From an uncultured Lachnospiraceae bacterium (GTDB lineage Bacteria; Bacillota; Clostridia; Lachnospirales; Lachnospiraceae), in assembly GCA_910587295.1 (NCBI GenBank), contig CAJULP010000087.1:1-64000 (forward strand): a DNA stretch of 64,000 nucleotides. Reading direction: 5' to 3'. The notes below the pieces were generated by a model. The model was not told the origin of the DNA. It saw only the letters and a list, made by a program, of their open reading frames with translations, and did no database searches. Below, in pieces: positions 9,097-18,292 of this stretch. How positions within the stretch are numbered: position 1 is the first letter of the stretch; each line of letters starts with the position of its first letter. Both the position numbers and the translations under genes were made by a program.

Positions 9097-10107
9097 ATGA
9101 TCACAGTAGGAATCATCGGCGCCGGCAGGATCGGCAAGGTACACACAAGGAGCATCTGCAATTTCGTGAGGAACGCAAAGATCAAGACTATCGCGGACCC
9201 TTTTATGAGCGAGGAGACTGACGCATGGGCGAAGGGCATGGGCATCGCCAACACCACCAAGGATTATCATGAGATCTTAAATGACCCGGAGATCCAGGCG
9301 GTCCTGATCTGCTCCTCCACCAACACCCATTCCCCCATCTCTTTAGAGGCCATCGCGGCAGGCAAGCACGTGTTCTGTGAAAAGCCCATCGACCACGACC
9401 TTGACAGGATCAAGGAGGTGATGGAGGCCTTAAAAGGCAGCAAGGTCAAATATCAGGTAGGGTTTAACCGCCGCTTCGACCACAACTTTGCGGCAGTAAA
9501 GCAGGCGGTATTGGATGGGAAGGTTGGGGAGCCCCATATCATCAAAGTGACCTCCAGGGATCCGGAACCCCCCAGTGCGGAGTATGCGGCGGTCTCCGGC
9601 GGCATGTTCCTTGACATGACTATCCATGATTTTGACATGGTGCGTTTCCTTGCAGGCTGTGACGCTGAGGAAATCTATGTGCAGTCAGCAGTCCTGGTAG
9701 ATCCGGCAATTGGGGAAGCGGGGGACGTGGACACTGCGGTGATCACCTTGAAGATGGAAAACGGAGCGATCGCGGTGATTGACAATTCCCGGAAGGCTGT
9801 TTACGGTTATGACCAGAGGGCGGAGGTGTTTGGATCTAAAGGCATGGCAGCAACCTCCAATGACACCCCTTCCAGCATGGTGCTTTCCAATGCGGATGGC
9901 GTCACCGGTGAAAAGCCCCTTTACTTCTTCCTTGAGCGCTATATGGAATCCTTTGCCAAGGAGATGGAATGCTTCATTAATGCCATCGAAAACGACACGG
10001 ACACCCCGCTTGGCGTAGAGGACGGGTTAAAGCCGGTGCTGATGGGTATTGCGGCGAAAAAGAGCGTGGAAGAACACCGTCCTGTAAAACTTTCAGAAAT
10101 AGGATAA
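9097..10107 (+). CDS. iolG: Inositol 2-dehydrogenase, Gfo/Idh/MocA family
   Basis: 336 residues. ATG at 9097 is chosen because GAAAGGAGATC lies just upstream and the Rossmann start VGIIGAGRIGKVH follows at once; the longer upstream reading frame is just iolE 3' sequence. The N-terminal NAD(P)-binding fold is followed by the diagnostic CEKP motif (K96) and a GGMFLDMTIHDFDMVRF active-site segment with the expected Asp/His. The family oxidises myo-inositol to scyllo-inosose with NAD+. Adjacency to iolE supports this over other Gfo/Idh/MocA substrates, but related enzymes also act on glucose, scyllo-inositol or 3-keto-glycosides. A 120-bp gap separates it from the ABC permease. Confidence 0.85.
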   Translation: MITVGIIGAGRIGKVHTRSICNFVRNAKIKTIADPFMSEETDAWAKGMGIANTTKDYHEILNDPEIQAVLICSSTNTHSPISLEAIAAGKHVFCEKPIDHDLDRIKEVMEALKGSKVKYQVGFNRRFDHNFAAVKQAVLDGKVGEPHIIKVTSRDPEPPSAEYAAVSGGMFLDMTIHDFDMVRFLAGCDAEEIYVQSAVLVDPAIGEAGDVDTAVITLKMENGAIAVIDNSRKAVYGYDQRAEVFGSKGMAATSNDTPSSMVLSNADGVTGEKPLYFFLERYMESFAKEMECFINAIENDTDTPLGVEDGLKPVLMGIAAKKSVEEHRPVKLSEIG

Positions 10108-10227
10108 CGTATAAAACGCAAAATATGCAACATTATCAAAGCGAAAAAGCAAATGGTGAGTGGATAGGTTGCATAGGAAAATGTACAATTCATTATGGAA
10201 GTTGAACAATATGAAGGAGGAGGTTAC

Positions 10228-11154
10228 ATGGCAAAGAAAGTTCAAAAGCAAAAAGTGAATCCCAAGCTGTACATGAAAAATAACTGGCAGCTATACGCAA
10301 TGCTTGTGGTTCCGGTGGTTTATATGGTGTTGTTTAATTATAAACCAATGTTGGGTGTAGTTGTTGCATTTAAAAAGTTTAATATTTTTCAGGGTATCTG
10401 GAACAGCCCTTGGGTTGGGTTTGCCAATTTCAATGAGGTGTTCTCATCCAGGGATTTCTGGAGCGCGTTGAAAAATACCCTGATTCTGAATCTGGGTGAC
10501 TTGATCATCGGTTTCCCGATTCCTATATTCCTTGCTATCTTCTTAAATGAGCTTAGGAGCAGCGCTGTCAGGAAGACCACACAGACCCTGTTATATTTAC
10601 CGAACTTCTTATCATGGGTTATCATTTCCGGTATCGTGACTCAGTTATTGTCAGCAAGCGGTCTGGTTAACAATATCCTGAACGCAATGGGGATTGATTC
10701 CGTGGCATTTTTAAGTAACTCCGGTATCTGGCGTTTTGTTTACTGGTTTGCCGGTGTCTGGCAGGGGGCCGGTTATTCCCTGATCGTATATCTGGCAGCG
10801 TTAATGGCAACAGATGCTTCTCTTGGTGAGGCGGCTTACATAGACGGAGCGACCAGGCTCCAGAGGATCTGGCACGTGACACTGCCCCAGATTTCATCTA
10901 CCATCACAGTCCTTTTGATCATGCAGATCGGTAAAGTGGTAAACATCAGCTTCGACCGTCCTTACATGATGGGAAATACGCTGGTAAAGGATGCTGCAGA
11001 CGTTATCAGTACCTATGTGTATTCCGTGGGTCTTGCGGCAGGCCGGTTTGACTTTGCGACAGCGGTAGGTCTGTTCCAGACGGTAGTAGGTGTCATCATG
11101 GTACTTTCCGCAAATGCGGTGATTAAGAAAATGGGACAGGAGGGGATTATGTAA
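10228..11154 (+). CDS. Sugar ABC transporter permease, LplB/YtcO type
   Basis: 308 residues with about six transmembrane helices, first at LYAMLVVPVVYMVLFNY. ATG at 10228 is supported by GAAGGAGGAGG; an upstream in-frame start at 10195 lacks a ribosome binding site. The binding-protein-dependent transport EAA loop is seen as GEAAYIDGATRLQRIWHVTLP. NYKPMLGVVVAFKKF and PWVGFANF are typical of CUT1 permeases from Paenibacillus and Clostridia that take up oligosaccharides (LplB/YtcO group). The stop overlaps the start of the second permease by 1 nt (TAATG). No ATPase gene is present, as is normal for CUT1 systems that share an MsmX-type ATPase. Confidence 0.92.
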   Translation: MAKKVQKQKVNPKLYMKNNWQLYAMLVVPVVYMVLFNYKPMLGVVVAFKKFNIFQGIWNSPWVGFANFNEVFSSRDFWSALKNTLILNLGDLIIGFPIPIFLAIFLNELRSSAVRKTTQTLLYLPNFLSWVIISGIVTQLLSASGLVNNILNAMGIDSVAFLSNSGIWRFVYWFAGVWQGAGYSLIVYLAALMATDASLGEAAYIDGATRLQRIWHVTLPQISSTITVLLIMQIGKVVNISFDRPYMMGNTLVKDAADVISTYVYSVGLAAGRFDFATAVGLFQTVVGVIMVLSANAVIKKMGQEGIM

Positions 11155-12023
11155 TGAGTAGCGCATTGAATAGTAAAAACGAAAAAATATTCCAGTTTTT
11201 CTGGACACTGTTCTTTATCCTTGTTACCTGTATTGCCATGGTTCCTATCCTGCGGGTTGTATCCATGTCCTTTAGTGCCAAGGATGCCATTACGGCAGGC
11301 AAGGTGTTTATCTTTCCGGTGGGCTTCAATACGGAGGCTTATGTAAAGGCTGTCAACAGCGGCAGTTTTATCCGGGCTTTCGGTTATTCCATCGTGTTGA
11401 TGATAGGTTCCACGGTGGTGAATCTGGTGATGACGGTGTTAGCGGCTTATCCGCTGTCTAAGAAGAACCTGATCGGCGGGGGATTGGTCATGACGCTGTT
11501 TGTAATGACCATGTATTTGAATCCCGGTGTAATTCCGACTTATTTGAATGTAAGGGATTTCGGCCTAATCAATAAAGTGTGGGCATTGATCATCCCCGGT
11601 GCTTTAAGCGCTTATAACATGATCATCATGTGCAACGCTTTCAGAGGCATTGATTCCGCAATTTACGAGGCGGCTACCATTGACGGGTGCAGCCAGTTCC
11701 GGACGCTGACAAGCGTAGCGCTTCCTCTGGTATATCCCACCATTGCTACGTTAGGCCTGTTCTATGCGGTAGGCCGTTGGAACGGCATCAATGATGTTAT
11801 GTACTACATTAATGATTCCACATTATATACGGTACAGATGGTGTTAAAGCAGTTTATTGAATCTGTGACCGTATCAGTGGAGGAAGGTATCAATACGAAT
11901 CTGGTAGCGGAAAATATCAAGGCGGCCAGTATCGTGATTTCCATGCTGCCAATGCTGATCGTATATCCTTTCGTGCAGAAGTTCTTCACCAAGGGTATCA
12001 TGGTCGGCGCAGTCAAAGGTTAA
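11154..12023 (+). CDS. Sugar ABC transporter permease, LplC/YtcP type
   Basis: 289 residues, about six transmembrane helices. It starts in the TAATG overlap with the previous permease. The EAA loop reads YEAATIDGCSQFRTLTSVALP and the C-terminus ends FFTKGIMVGAVKG, the characteristic end of YtcP/LplC-type CUT1 permeases. It forms the heterodimeric channel with the product of 10228 and accepts substrate from the lipoprotein encoded at 12114. The cluster context (GH105, GH38, iolE, iolG) suggests uptake of a short glycan. Confidence 0.92.
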   Translation: MSSALNSKNEKIFQFFWTLFFILVTCIAMVPILRVVSMSFSAKDAITAGKVFIFPVGFNTEAYVKAVNSGSFIRAFGYSIVLMIGSTVVNLVMTVLAAYPLSKKNLIGGGLVMTLFVMTMYLNPGVIPTYLNVRDFGLINKVWALIIPGALSAYNMIIMCNAFRGIDSAIYEAATIDGCSQFRTLTSVALPLVYPTIATLGLFYAVGRWNGINDVMYYINDSTLYTVQMVLKQFIESVTVSVEEGINTNLVAENIKAASIVISMLPMLIVYPFVQKFFTKGIMVGAVKG

Positions 12024-12113
12024 TTTACCCCATGCAAAATGTCTATATGGATGTTCCGCCATGTGGACGCAGGGCAGGGTATTTTAATAAAAAACTTTAG
12101 GGAGGTAATTAAA

Positions 12114-13766
12114 ATGCAAAAAAAGAGTTTACTCAAAAAGTCGCTGGCAGTTTTAATGGCGGCGGCAATGACGGCAGGGCTGGCAGGATGCGGCGGGTCA
12201 GGTGATTCTTCATCGTCCACACCCTCTGATTCTTCATCATCCAGCTCCACGGAAGCAGCGGATGACACACAGGCTGCAGACAGCAGTGAAGCAGGCGGCG
12301 AGACCGCAGCGGCGGATGACCTTTTCGGTGAAGAAGTTTCCATCCGCGTTATGGTTTGGGACAGAGGTAATGCCGCTCCCGGCACCACAACAGAAAACAA
12401 TACACTTACCCAGTGGATCAAGGATCAGGTAAAAGAGAAATTCAACATTAATGTTGAGTATGTATCTGTTCCCAGGTCCGGTTCTGATGATGCGCTGAAC
12501 ATCATGATGACCGGTGGTCAGGCTCCTGATATCGTATTTACTTATGACCAGGCTTTATATTTTAACTATGCAAGCAGCGGGGCATTAACAGACTTGACAG
12601 ACGCATATGGAAAATATGGCGCTGACATTGCTAACTACTGTGCGGAAGCACAGCCCATCGGCGAAGTTGATGGCAAGCGTTTTGCGGTTATGAAACAGCG
12701 TGGTACGGCAAATCCCCGTCATACATCTTATATCCGTAAGGATTGGCTGGATGAGCTGGGAATGGATATGCCTACGACTAAGGAAGAGCTTGGTGAATAT
12801 CTGTATGCCGTAAAAGAAAAAGGGCTTGGAACTCCTTGGGCAATGAGCGGACGCGGCGATACAGAAAAAATGTATCTGAACTTTGTTGGTTCTTATGTGC
12901 CCCTTGAGGATGAGCGCACGGCTTACATCTACAACGAAGCATATATGGCTGTTGCACCGGAAGCAAAAGAAGGCTTGAAAGTGTTGAATCAGTGGTACAA
13001 TGACGGCCTGATCACACAGGAGTTCCCTACCGATACGGCAGAAGATGCATTTTTAGCAGCTGTTTCCAACGGCGAGGTTGGTTTCGTGCTTGACGATACT
13101 ACTCATATCTGGGATCCTACACAGGTTTTGAACAACGCAGTTGGCCATGAGACTTTTGTTCCCATTTTGTGCTTTGACCTTCCTGACGGTTCTTACAGGA
13201 CACCTTTTGAGTTCAGACATGCAATGTATGTAATGGTTCCTGCTGCGTCAAGTGATAAGGCAGAAGCCTGCATGAAGTACTTAAACTGGATGGCTGATCC
13301 GGCTGTTGCTGTCAATATCCGCTATACACCTGAACATGAAACAACGGAAGATGGTGTTGCACTTGACCTGTCCGCAGAGGATATGAGCGAAAAGGGATAT
13401 CCCGGAACACCTGATGACCTTAGCATTATGAACCTTAACTTTGACTGGGTAAATGATTATGATGTTATGGCTCAGGTTCAGTATGACAACAGGGCATCCG
13501 ATTGGGTAACGCTTGAATGGTTCCAGGATTACTATACAGTATGTAATACCGGAAAGTATATCTTCCCTTCCTATGGTTATATTTCAGAGGATGAGCAGAC
13601 ATACGGCGCAGACGTAAAGACAAGGATGATCAACTTTGTTTATACATGTATCTGCTGCCCGGCTGATCAGTTTGAATCTACTTATGAATCAGGCTATAAA
13701 GAGCTGGAGAATGCCGGCCTTAAGAAGATTTTGGATGCAAGGGCTGCTTACTATGACAGTCTGTAA
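12114..13766 (+). CDS. Sugar ABC transporter substrate-binding lipoprotein, LipO/LplA type
   Basis: 550 residues. ATG at 12114 follows AGGGAGGTAATTAAA. The N-terminus is a lipoprotein signal (MQKKSLLKKSLAVLMAAAM, lipobox LAGC, lipidated Cys near residue 24) followed by a low-complexity Ser/Asp/Ala linker typical of Lachnospiraceae lipoproteins. The remaining ~500 residues match the large family-1 binding proteins that partner LplB/LplC permeases (YTRDW-like segment seen as SYIRKDWLDELGMD, then PTTKEELGEYLYAVKEK). It acts on the outer face of the membrane, capturing an oligosaccharide. It is last in the operon and followed by a terminator at 13797-13850. Confidence 0.92.
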   Translation: MQKKSLLKKSLAVLMAAAMTAGLAGCGGSGDSSSSTPSDSSSSSSTEAADDTQAADSSEAGGETAAADDLFGEEVSIRVMVWDRGNAAPGTTTENNTLTQWIKDQVKEKFNINVEYVSVPRSGSDDALNIMMTGGQAPDIVFTYDQALYFNYASSGALTDLTDAYGKYGADIANYCAEAQPIGEVDGKRFAVMKQRGTANPRHTSYIRKDWLDELGMDMPTTKEELGEYLYAVKEKGLGTPWAMSGRGDTEKMYLNFVGSYVPLEDERTAYIYNEAYMAVAPEAKEGLKVLNQWYNDGLITQEFPTDTAEDAFLAAVSNGEVGFVLDDTTHIWDPTQVLNNAVGHETFVPILCFDLPDGSYRTPFEFRHAMYVMVPAASSDKAEACMKYLNWMADPAVAVNIRYTPEHETTEDGVALDLSAEDMSEKGYPGTPDDLSIMNLNFDWVNDYDVMAQVQYDNRASDWVTLEWFQDYYTVCNTGKYIFPSYGYISEDEQTYGADVKTRMINFVYTCICCPADQFESTYESGYKELENAGLKKILDARAAYYDSL

Positions 13767-13796
13767 GAGACAATGATATTCATGTGTTAGAAGTAT

Positions 13797-13850
13797 AAGA
13801 GGAAGGCGTTCAGCAGTCTGAAAAGATAAGTTGGATGCCTTCCTTTTTCT
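13797..13850 (+). terminator. Terminator of the carbohydrate/inositol operon
   Basis: GGAAGGC (13801-13807) pairs with GCCTTCC (13837-13843), followed by TTTTTCTT. The loop is long (about 29 nt), so efficiency is uncertain, but the place, 30 nt after the binding-protein stop, fits. Confidence 0.6.
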
Positions 13851-13878
13851 TATAAGGCAGATTAATGGAGTAAATATC

Positions 13879-15048
13879 ATGTTGCGGAATGTAAAAAAAG
13901 ATATTCTATTTGTTCAAAGAACGGCAGGGGAGTTTTTTGTGTGGAATATGCTCTTTCATATGATAGAGCAGGGGTTTAAGGTATTCATCGGCGTATTCTT
14001 TATCCGGGTTATCATGAATAGTCTGCAGATGGGAAAAGACACTGGTTTCATTTTTCGCTTTTTATTATTGTCTTGTGTGATCTATTTATTGAAGGATTTC
14101 TATTATGCCGTTTATTTTCATTATCTGATGCCGCTTGGCCATGCAAAGGCTATGCTCCGCATACGAGGGGCTGTTTATGAAAAAGCTGACAACATTCCAC
14201 TCCAAAACTATGAATCCCCAGATTTTTATAGCGGATATGAGAAAGCTGTCAGAGGAAAAGAACAGTATGCGCTGGACTATGCGGACAGCCTATGTGGACT
14301 TTTAGCTTCTTTTAGTGCCGCTTTATTCCTGGTGATCTTCTTTTCCCGGATTGATGTTTCTATGATGGTGTTTGTGCTGATTCCTGTCGTTGTGGCATTG
14401 GTTCTGGGGAAACGTATGAACGAGAGTATCTACCAGAGGGATATGGAATGTGTGGAAAGTCAAAAAAAAGAAAAATATGTGTCCAGATGCTTTTCATCGA
14501 AAGGGTATGCGGCAGAACTCCGGACAACTCCTATGTATTCCGTACTGCTAAAATATTACCGGAAGGCGGCAGATCAGGGGATTAAGGTGGTAAAAAAATA
14601 TGGAAACCGGTTGTCTGCATTTGGGTTTGTACATACGACTATCGGCTTTTTGTTTCCGTTTCTGGGTTCCTGTATCTACCTTTCGTACAGGGTATTTATT
14701 TTGCGGAACCTTCCGGTGGGGGATTTTGCATCGTTATCTTTAGCGGTTTTAAATTTTACGCAGATTTTATTAAACGTTGTATATGGCTGGCAGGCTTTGG
14801 AGCGCAGTCATCTGTACCTTCAGAATATCCATGCTTTTTTGGGGCAGGAGTCATTTAGAGATAAGGGAGATGCGCCGAAAGAGCCCGGAAATCAAGAAGT
14901 GCCTTTGCTTGAAGTCAGGAACCTTAGTTATAGGTATCCGGGTAACGAAAAGGATGTTACAGGATTGAATCTCCCTATGCATGTTGAAGTCGGCGATCGA
15001 TGCATATACAATGGTATTTGCTTTCCGGAAGGTTATTCAAAACTTTGA
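13879..15048 (+). pseudogene. ABC exporter (TMD-NBD), truncated in the ATPase domain
   Basis: The start at 13879 (ATGTTGCGG) has GGAG 8 nt upstream. Residues 1-330 form a six-helix exporter membrane domain. The ATPase domain begins correctly (LLEVRNLSYRYPG, then a strand ending VEVGD) but just before the Walker A loop the frame runs into unrelated sequence and stops at 15048. The sequence from ~15003 is instead the N-terminal region of a second exporter in another frame. So ~200 residues of this ATPase domain (Walker A, signature, Walker B, His loop) are missing. This looks like a deletion between two tandem exporter genes; upstream codons show no decay. Confidence 0.75.
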
Positions 15049-16666
15049 GATAGGGCAGACCTGGCGAAAAACGGTTTCGTTTCTTGGGATGCTGCTCATT
15101 TTGAACCTGTTTTGTTTTCTGCTTAAGGCTTTTTGTGAGAATAAATGGAGACCTGTGGCCATGAAAAAGTTGAAAACGGCCATTGAGACAAGGCTGTTTT
15201 GTATATCAAAATCCGTGGAGCTGAAGGAATTTGATGTGCCCGCTTTTTATCAGGATCTGCATTGGTCACTTTTTCATGGGTACGAATATATGGAGAAAGT
15301 TTATGCCGGAAGCGAGAAGTTTTGCAGTGCGTTGGCATCCGTTGTTTCGCTTACATTGGTGATAGGAACAGTGGATTATGTTGCGTTGGTACTGGTGATA
15401 TTGGTGGTTGTGGCTGGAGTTTCGCTGCAGGTGGTGAAGGACAGAGTTAGCTGGGAAAGGGACATGGGGCTTGTGAAGAATGAACACAGGCTGGAGTATA
15501 TTGATAAGTTATTTTATCAAAAAGAGTTCTTGAAGGAAATGAGAGTTCAGGGGTTCGGGATGTTTTTCTTGAAGCAATTTAAGAAAGAAGAACGACAGAT
15601 TGAGGAGATATACCAAAAATATGGTTTTAGAGAAAGCCAGTTGACATTTATCAAGAATTTTTTGGCGGATTCTTTTCCAATCTATATCCTGTATACAGGG
15701 TATCTTGTTTGGAAAACTGGTGTTACGGGGGGCTTTTCCCTGGCGGATTTTGCGGCTTTGTTTACCTCTATAGATGTACTAAAGAACAACCTTATGTGGA
15801 TGTCTGGTATATTGGCGGAAGCAGGGAAAAATGCACTTTATATTGAGAAAATACAGAGCGTATTGGAATACCAACAGGCTGCTGACCAAAGAATGGGGGC
15901 GGATAGAAACATTCTGCCTATGTCTGTTGTAAAAGCCCAGTTCCAAAATGTATATTTTTCGTATGGATCTGGTAAGGATGCGTTGAAGGATGTTAGTTTT
16001 ACGATTTCTCAGGGGGAAAAGATTGCCCTTGTGGGTTATAATGGCGCCGGAAAATCAACGTTGCTAAACCTTCTGCTGCGCCTTTATGACTGCTCAAAAG
16101 GGAAGATACTGATTAATGGGCGGGAGATATTGGAATATTCTTTTGAGGAGCTTACGAGAAGCTTTTCCGGTGTTTTTCAGGATTTTCATTTATTACCGGT
16201 CACGATTGCGGAGAATGTGGCAATGGGCAGGGCATACGATGAAAGCAAGGTTTGGGAATGCTTGGAGAAATGTGGACTCCGTTCCTATGTGGAATCTTTG
16301 CCCGGTGGAATCAATACCGTAATCACACAGGAGTATGCGGACTGCGGCATGGGGATTTCTGGCGGCCAGGGGCAGAAAATTGCAGTGGCAAGGGCTTTAT
16401 ATCACGGAAGTGACTTTTTGATTTTGGATGAGCCTGCCAGTTCTATGGATCCGGTCAGTGAATATGAGTTCAACGATCTGATCAGAAAGCTGGATAAGAC
16501 AATAATCATTGTTTCACACAGGCTCACAACCACATATTTTATGGACAAGATTATTTTGCTGGCGGATGGGAAGATCAAAGAGCAGGGCAGCCATAAGGAA
16601 TTGATGGCACGAAAGGGGGAGTATTATTCCCTGTATCGTACACAGGCGGAACGATATCGGATGTGA
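14981..16666 (+). pseudogene. Second ABC exporter of the pair, probably 5'-truncated
   Basis: The frame opens with ATG at 14981, but that ATG lies in sequence of the upstream gene and has no ribosome binding site; recognisable exporter sequence starts about residue 6-8 (IDAYTMVFAFRKVI). Compared with related half-exporters the first transmembrane segment (roughly 30-60 residues) seems lost. The rest is intact: membrane domain, then ATPase with Walker A GYNGAGKST, Q-loop FQDFH, signature SGGQGQK, Walker B FLILDEP and H-loop SHR. In intact form the two proteins would form a heterodimeric exporter of unknown substrate. Whether a functional protein is still made is doubtful. Confidence 0.6.
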
Positions 16667-16905
16667 GGGAAAAAGTCTTAGACAATGTTTTACTCACTAT
16701 ATATAGAAGAGTAGCTGCATCAGAGGTGTTTTCCGATGAAATGCCCGATATAACAAGAATTCAGTCATTTCGATTATTGCTCCAGATACTCAAGGAACTG
16801 CTTGCGGATAGCCTTGGTATAGCAGATGACAAAATCAATGTATTAGTAGATACATTTATGGATGTCATTCCTGTTTTGTTAAAGACGAAACTACAAGCGA
16901 TATAG
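16663..16905 (+). CDS. Small hypothetical protein
   Basis: 80 residues, GTG start at 16663 overlapping the stop of the exporter gene (ATGTGAGG). The middle is amphipathic and helical (RIQSFRLLLQILKELLADSLG), with no signal peptide or metal motif. The overlap suggests translational coupling to the transporter, and it could be an accessory or maturation peptide, but I recognise no family. Confidence 0.4.
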   Translation: MREKVLDNVLLTIYRRVAASEVFSDEMPDITRIQSFRLLLQILKELLADSLGIADDKINVLVDTFMDVIPVLLKTKLQAI

Positions 16906-16916
16906 ATCATAGAACA

Positions 16917-16945
16917 TTGACAACTGAATTATTGCCAGGTATTGA
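16917..16945 (+). promoter_or_regulatory. Candidate promoter for the NUDIX gene
   Basis: TTGACA (16917-16922), 17-nt spacer, TATTGA (16940-16945). It is just upstream of the left inverted repeat flanking the NUDIX gene. Confidence 0.4.
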
Positions 16946-16993
16946 ATTTTCAAGGTACATAACTAAAATTCATGTTCGAAGTTTAAGTAATCT
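16944..16993 (+). repeat. Left arm of inverted repeat flanking the NUDIX gene
   Basis: The core TTTTCAAGGTACATAACTAA (16947-16966) is matched, as reverse complement with one mismatch, at 17531-17550; weaker similarity (CGAAGTTTAAGTAAT versus CGAGGTTTAAGCATT) extends the arms inward to about 45-50 nt. Confidence 0.6.
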
Positions 16994-17036
16994 GATACGA
17001 AATTAACAAAAAATTATAAGAACGTGGAGGAGTAGA

Positions 17037-17489
17037 ATGAATATCCGTAATAATGCCAGAGCGTTTATTTTGAATGATAATAATAAAATACTTTTACAGA
17101 AGTTTGAGTTTAGTTTTACCGGTGCGCTGAAAGTTTTATGGGTCACGCCTGGAGGCGGCGTGGAAACTGGGGAAAGTTTTGCGCAGGCCTTAGAGAGGGA
17201 GCTATTTGAAGAACTTGGGGTCAATGTTGAAATTAGGAACGGAAGTGTACTGACTTTAGACATTCCGTTTGAGGGAAAAAATGGGGAATTTATTAGCCAT
17301 GAAGTGTATTATTTAGTGCGGATGGCTGAGGATAGTGCTTTTTCTTTGGAAAATATGGAGGAAGGTGAAAAAAATACCTTTCATGCGCTTAAATGGTGGA
17401 CCTTGGATGAATTGCGAAAGACAACGGATGAATTTGAGCCGAGAGATGCTATTTTAAGATTATTGGAAAATTCAGATATTGTTGTTTGA
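17037..17489 (+). CDS. NUDIX hydrolase
   Basis: 150 residues, ATG at 17037 after GTGGAGGAG. The Nudix box is clear: GGVETGE, then RELFEELGV (pattern Gx5Ex7REuxEExGu), which binds Mg2+ and hydrolyses nucleoside diphosphate-linked compounds. The C-terminal region (LKWWTLDEL) is typical of MutT-like pyrophosphohydrolases. The substrate cannot be told from sequence. The gene stands alone between a pair of inverted repeats and lies in AT-richer DNA than its neighbours, next to a toxin-antitoxin pair, suggesting a transferred cassette. Confidence 0.88.
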   Translation: MNIRNNARAFILNDNNKILLQKFEFSFTGALKVLWVTPGGGVETGESFAQALERELFEELGVNVEIRNGSVLTLDIPFEGKNGEFISHEVYYLVRMAEDSAFSLENMEEGEKNTFHALKWWTLDELRKTTDEFEPRDAILRLLENSDIVV

Positions 17490-17504
17490 GTATGATGCAC
17501 TATT

Positions 17505-17553
17505 TAATTAAATGCTTAAACCTCGCATATTTAGTTATGCACCTTGAAAAATC
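17505..17553 (-). repeat. Right arm of inverted repeat flanking the NUDIX gene
   Basis: Reverse-complement partner of 16944-16993. The core 17531-17550 (TTAGTTATGCACCTTGAAAA) differs by one base from the left arm. The two arms enclose the NUDIX gene exactly. Confidence 0.6.
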
Positions 17554-17584
17554 GTGACCGGTAGATAGTGTGTACCTGTACAAA

Positions 17585-17625
17585 ACTGGAGCAAATCTGT
17601 ATGATAGAAACAGATCTGCCCCAGT
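17585..17625. repeat. Stem-loop between NUDIX and toxin genes
   Basis: ACTGGAGCAAATCTGT (17585-17600) pairs with ACAGATCTGCCCCAGT (17610-17625) with 14 of 16 matches and a 9-nt loop. There is no clear T-run, but it may terminate transcription between the convergent genes. Confidence 0.5.
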
Positions 17626-17689
17626 CCTATTATTTAGCTTCATCTTTACCGGGCTGTCGGCAGTTTGCAGAGCAGATGCTCAAAGTAAT

Positions 17690-17941
17690 CTAATATCTTT
17701 TGTATATATCGCCGCGATTTCCGGCATCTATAACGTAAATAATCAAATTACCATTATCTATCGAATAGATAATTCTATATTCTCCGACACGTAATCTGAG
17801 TAATTCATTATGACCTTTCAATTTCTTAATGTCCTCACCGTTTGGAAGCTGTTCTATTGCATATACAATTTTCTTTTTTTCATTGATAGGTAATTTATCA
17901 ATAAATTTTTTGGCTTTCTTTTTAATGATAATTCTGTACAT
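17690..17941 (-). CDS. RelE/ParE-family toxin of a type II toxin-antitoxin pair
   Basis: 83 residues, basic. MYRIIIKKKAKKFIDKLP at the N-terminus and the C-terminal strands LRVGEYRIIYSID and DAGNRGDIYKR are the classic RelE/ParE fold signature (core Arg in LRVGEYR; Arg and Tyr near the end). Proteins of this type act as mRNA interferases (RelE) or gyrase poisons (ParE); length and the terminal YKR pattern favour RelE. Its ATG overlaps the antitoxin stop (TAATG), so the pair is translationally coupled with the antitoxin made first. Confidence 0.85.
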   Translation of the reverse strand: MYRIIIKKKAKKFIDKLPINEKKKIVYAIEQLPNGEDIKKLKGHNELLRLRVGEYRIIYSIDNGNLIIYVIDAGNRGDIYKRY

Positions 17942-18153
17942 TAATCAAGCCCCCATTCCTTCAGGCAATCCTCAAGTGGGATATCTTCTTTGTCCTCGTC
18001 TGGGGCATTTTCATAGTTTTCTACCATTCTTTGACAAAAAAAATCGTCTGCTTCTTCGTCGGCCGCCACTCCCTGAACATAGGCAAGCACATAACCGATT
18101 TTATAATCCGGTATGATGTCTAATAATTCAACAATCCTTTCCCTATTGCTCAT
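17941..18153 (-). CDS. Antitoxin of the RelE-type pair
   Basis: 70 residues, strongly acidic at the C-terminus (DEDKEDIPLEDCLKEWGLD), the usual toxin-wrapping tail, with an N-terminal helical segment (MSNRERIVELLDIIPDYKIGYVLAYVQG). It precedes and overlaps the toxin gene. Its own promoter is at 18187-18215. No recognisable ribbon-helix-helix or HTH, so the DNA-binding class is unknown. Confidence 0.75.
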   Translation of the reverse strand: MSNRERIVELLDIIPDYKIGYVLAYVQGVAADEEADDFFCQRMVENYENAPDEDKEDIPLEDCLKEWGLD

Positions 18154-18186
18154 ATGTTATTATCTCTCTTTCCTTTTGATGCTTAT

Positions 18187-18215
18187 ATTATATTCATAAT
18201 CTGTGAAATTTTCAA
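18187..18215 (-). promoter_or_regulatory. Promoter of the toxin-antitoxin operon
   Basis: On the minus strand TTGAAA (complement of 18210-18215), 17-nt spacer, TATAAT (complement of 18187-18192), about 35 nt before the antitoxin ATG. Confidence 0.65.
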
Positions 18216-18239
18216 GTAAGACTAATAATCCCGTTTCCG

Positions 18240-18268
18240 TTGATTTTGAGTAAAAAAACAGGTATACT
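18240..18268 (+). promoter_or_regulatory. Promoter of the MFS/isomerase operon
   Basis: TTGATT (18240-18245), 17-nt spacer, TATACT (18263-18268). It implies transcription starting about 18275, so the leader before the MFS gene is very short. Confidence 0.5.
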
Positions 18269-18292
18269 GGAACAAAGGATGTGAAGAAGGAT

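Noticed and set aside
10169..10197. Separate promoter before the ABC permease (TTGCAT with ATTATG)
   Set aside because: The -10 match is poor; read-through from the upstream genes is sufficient.
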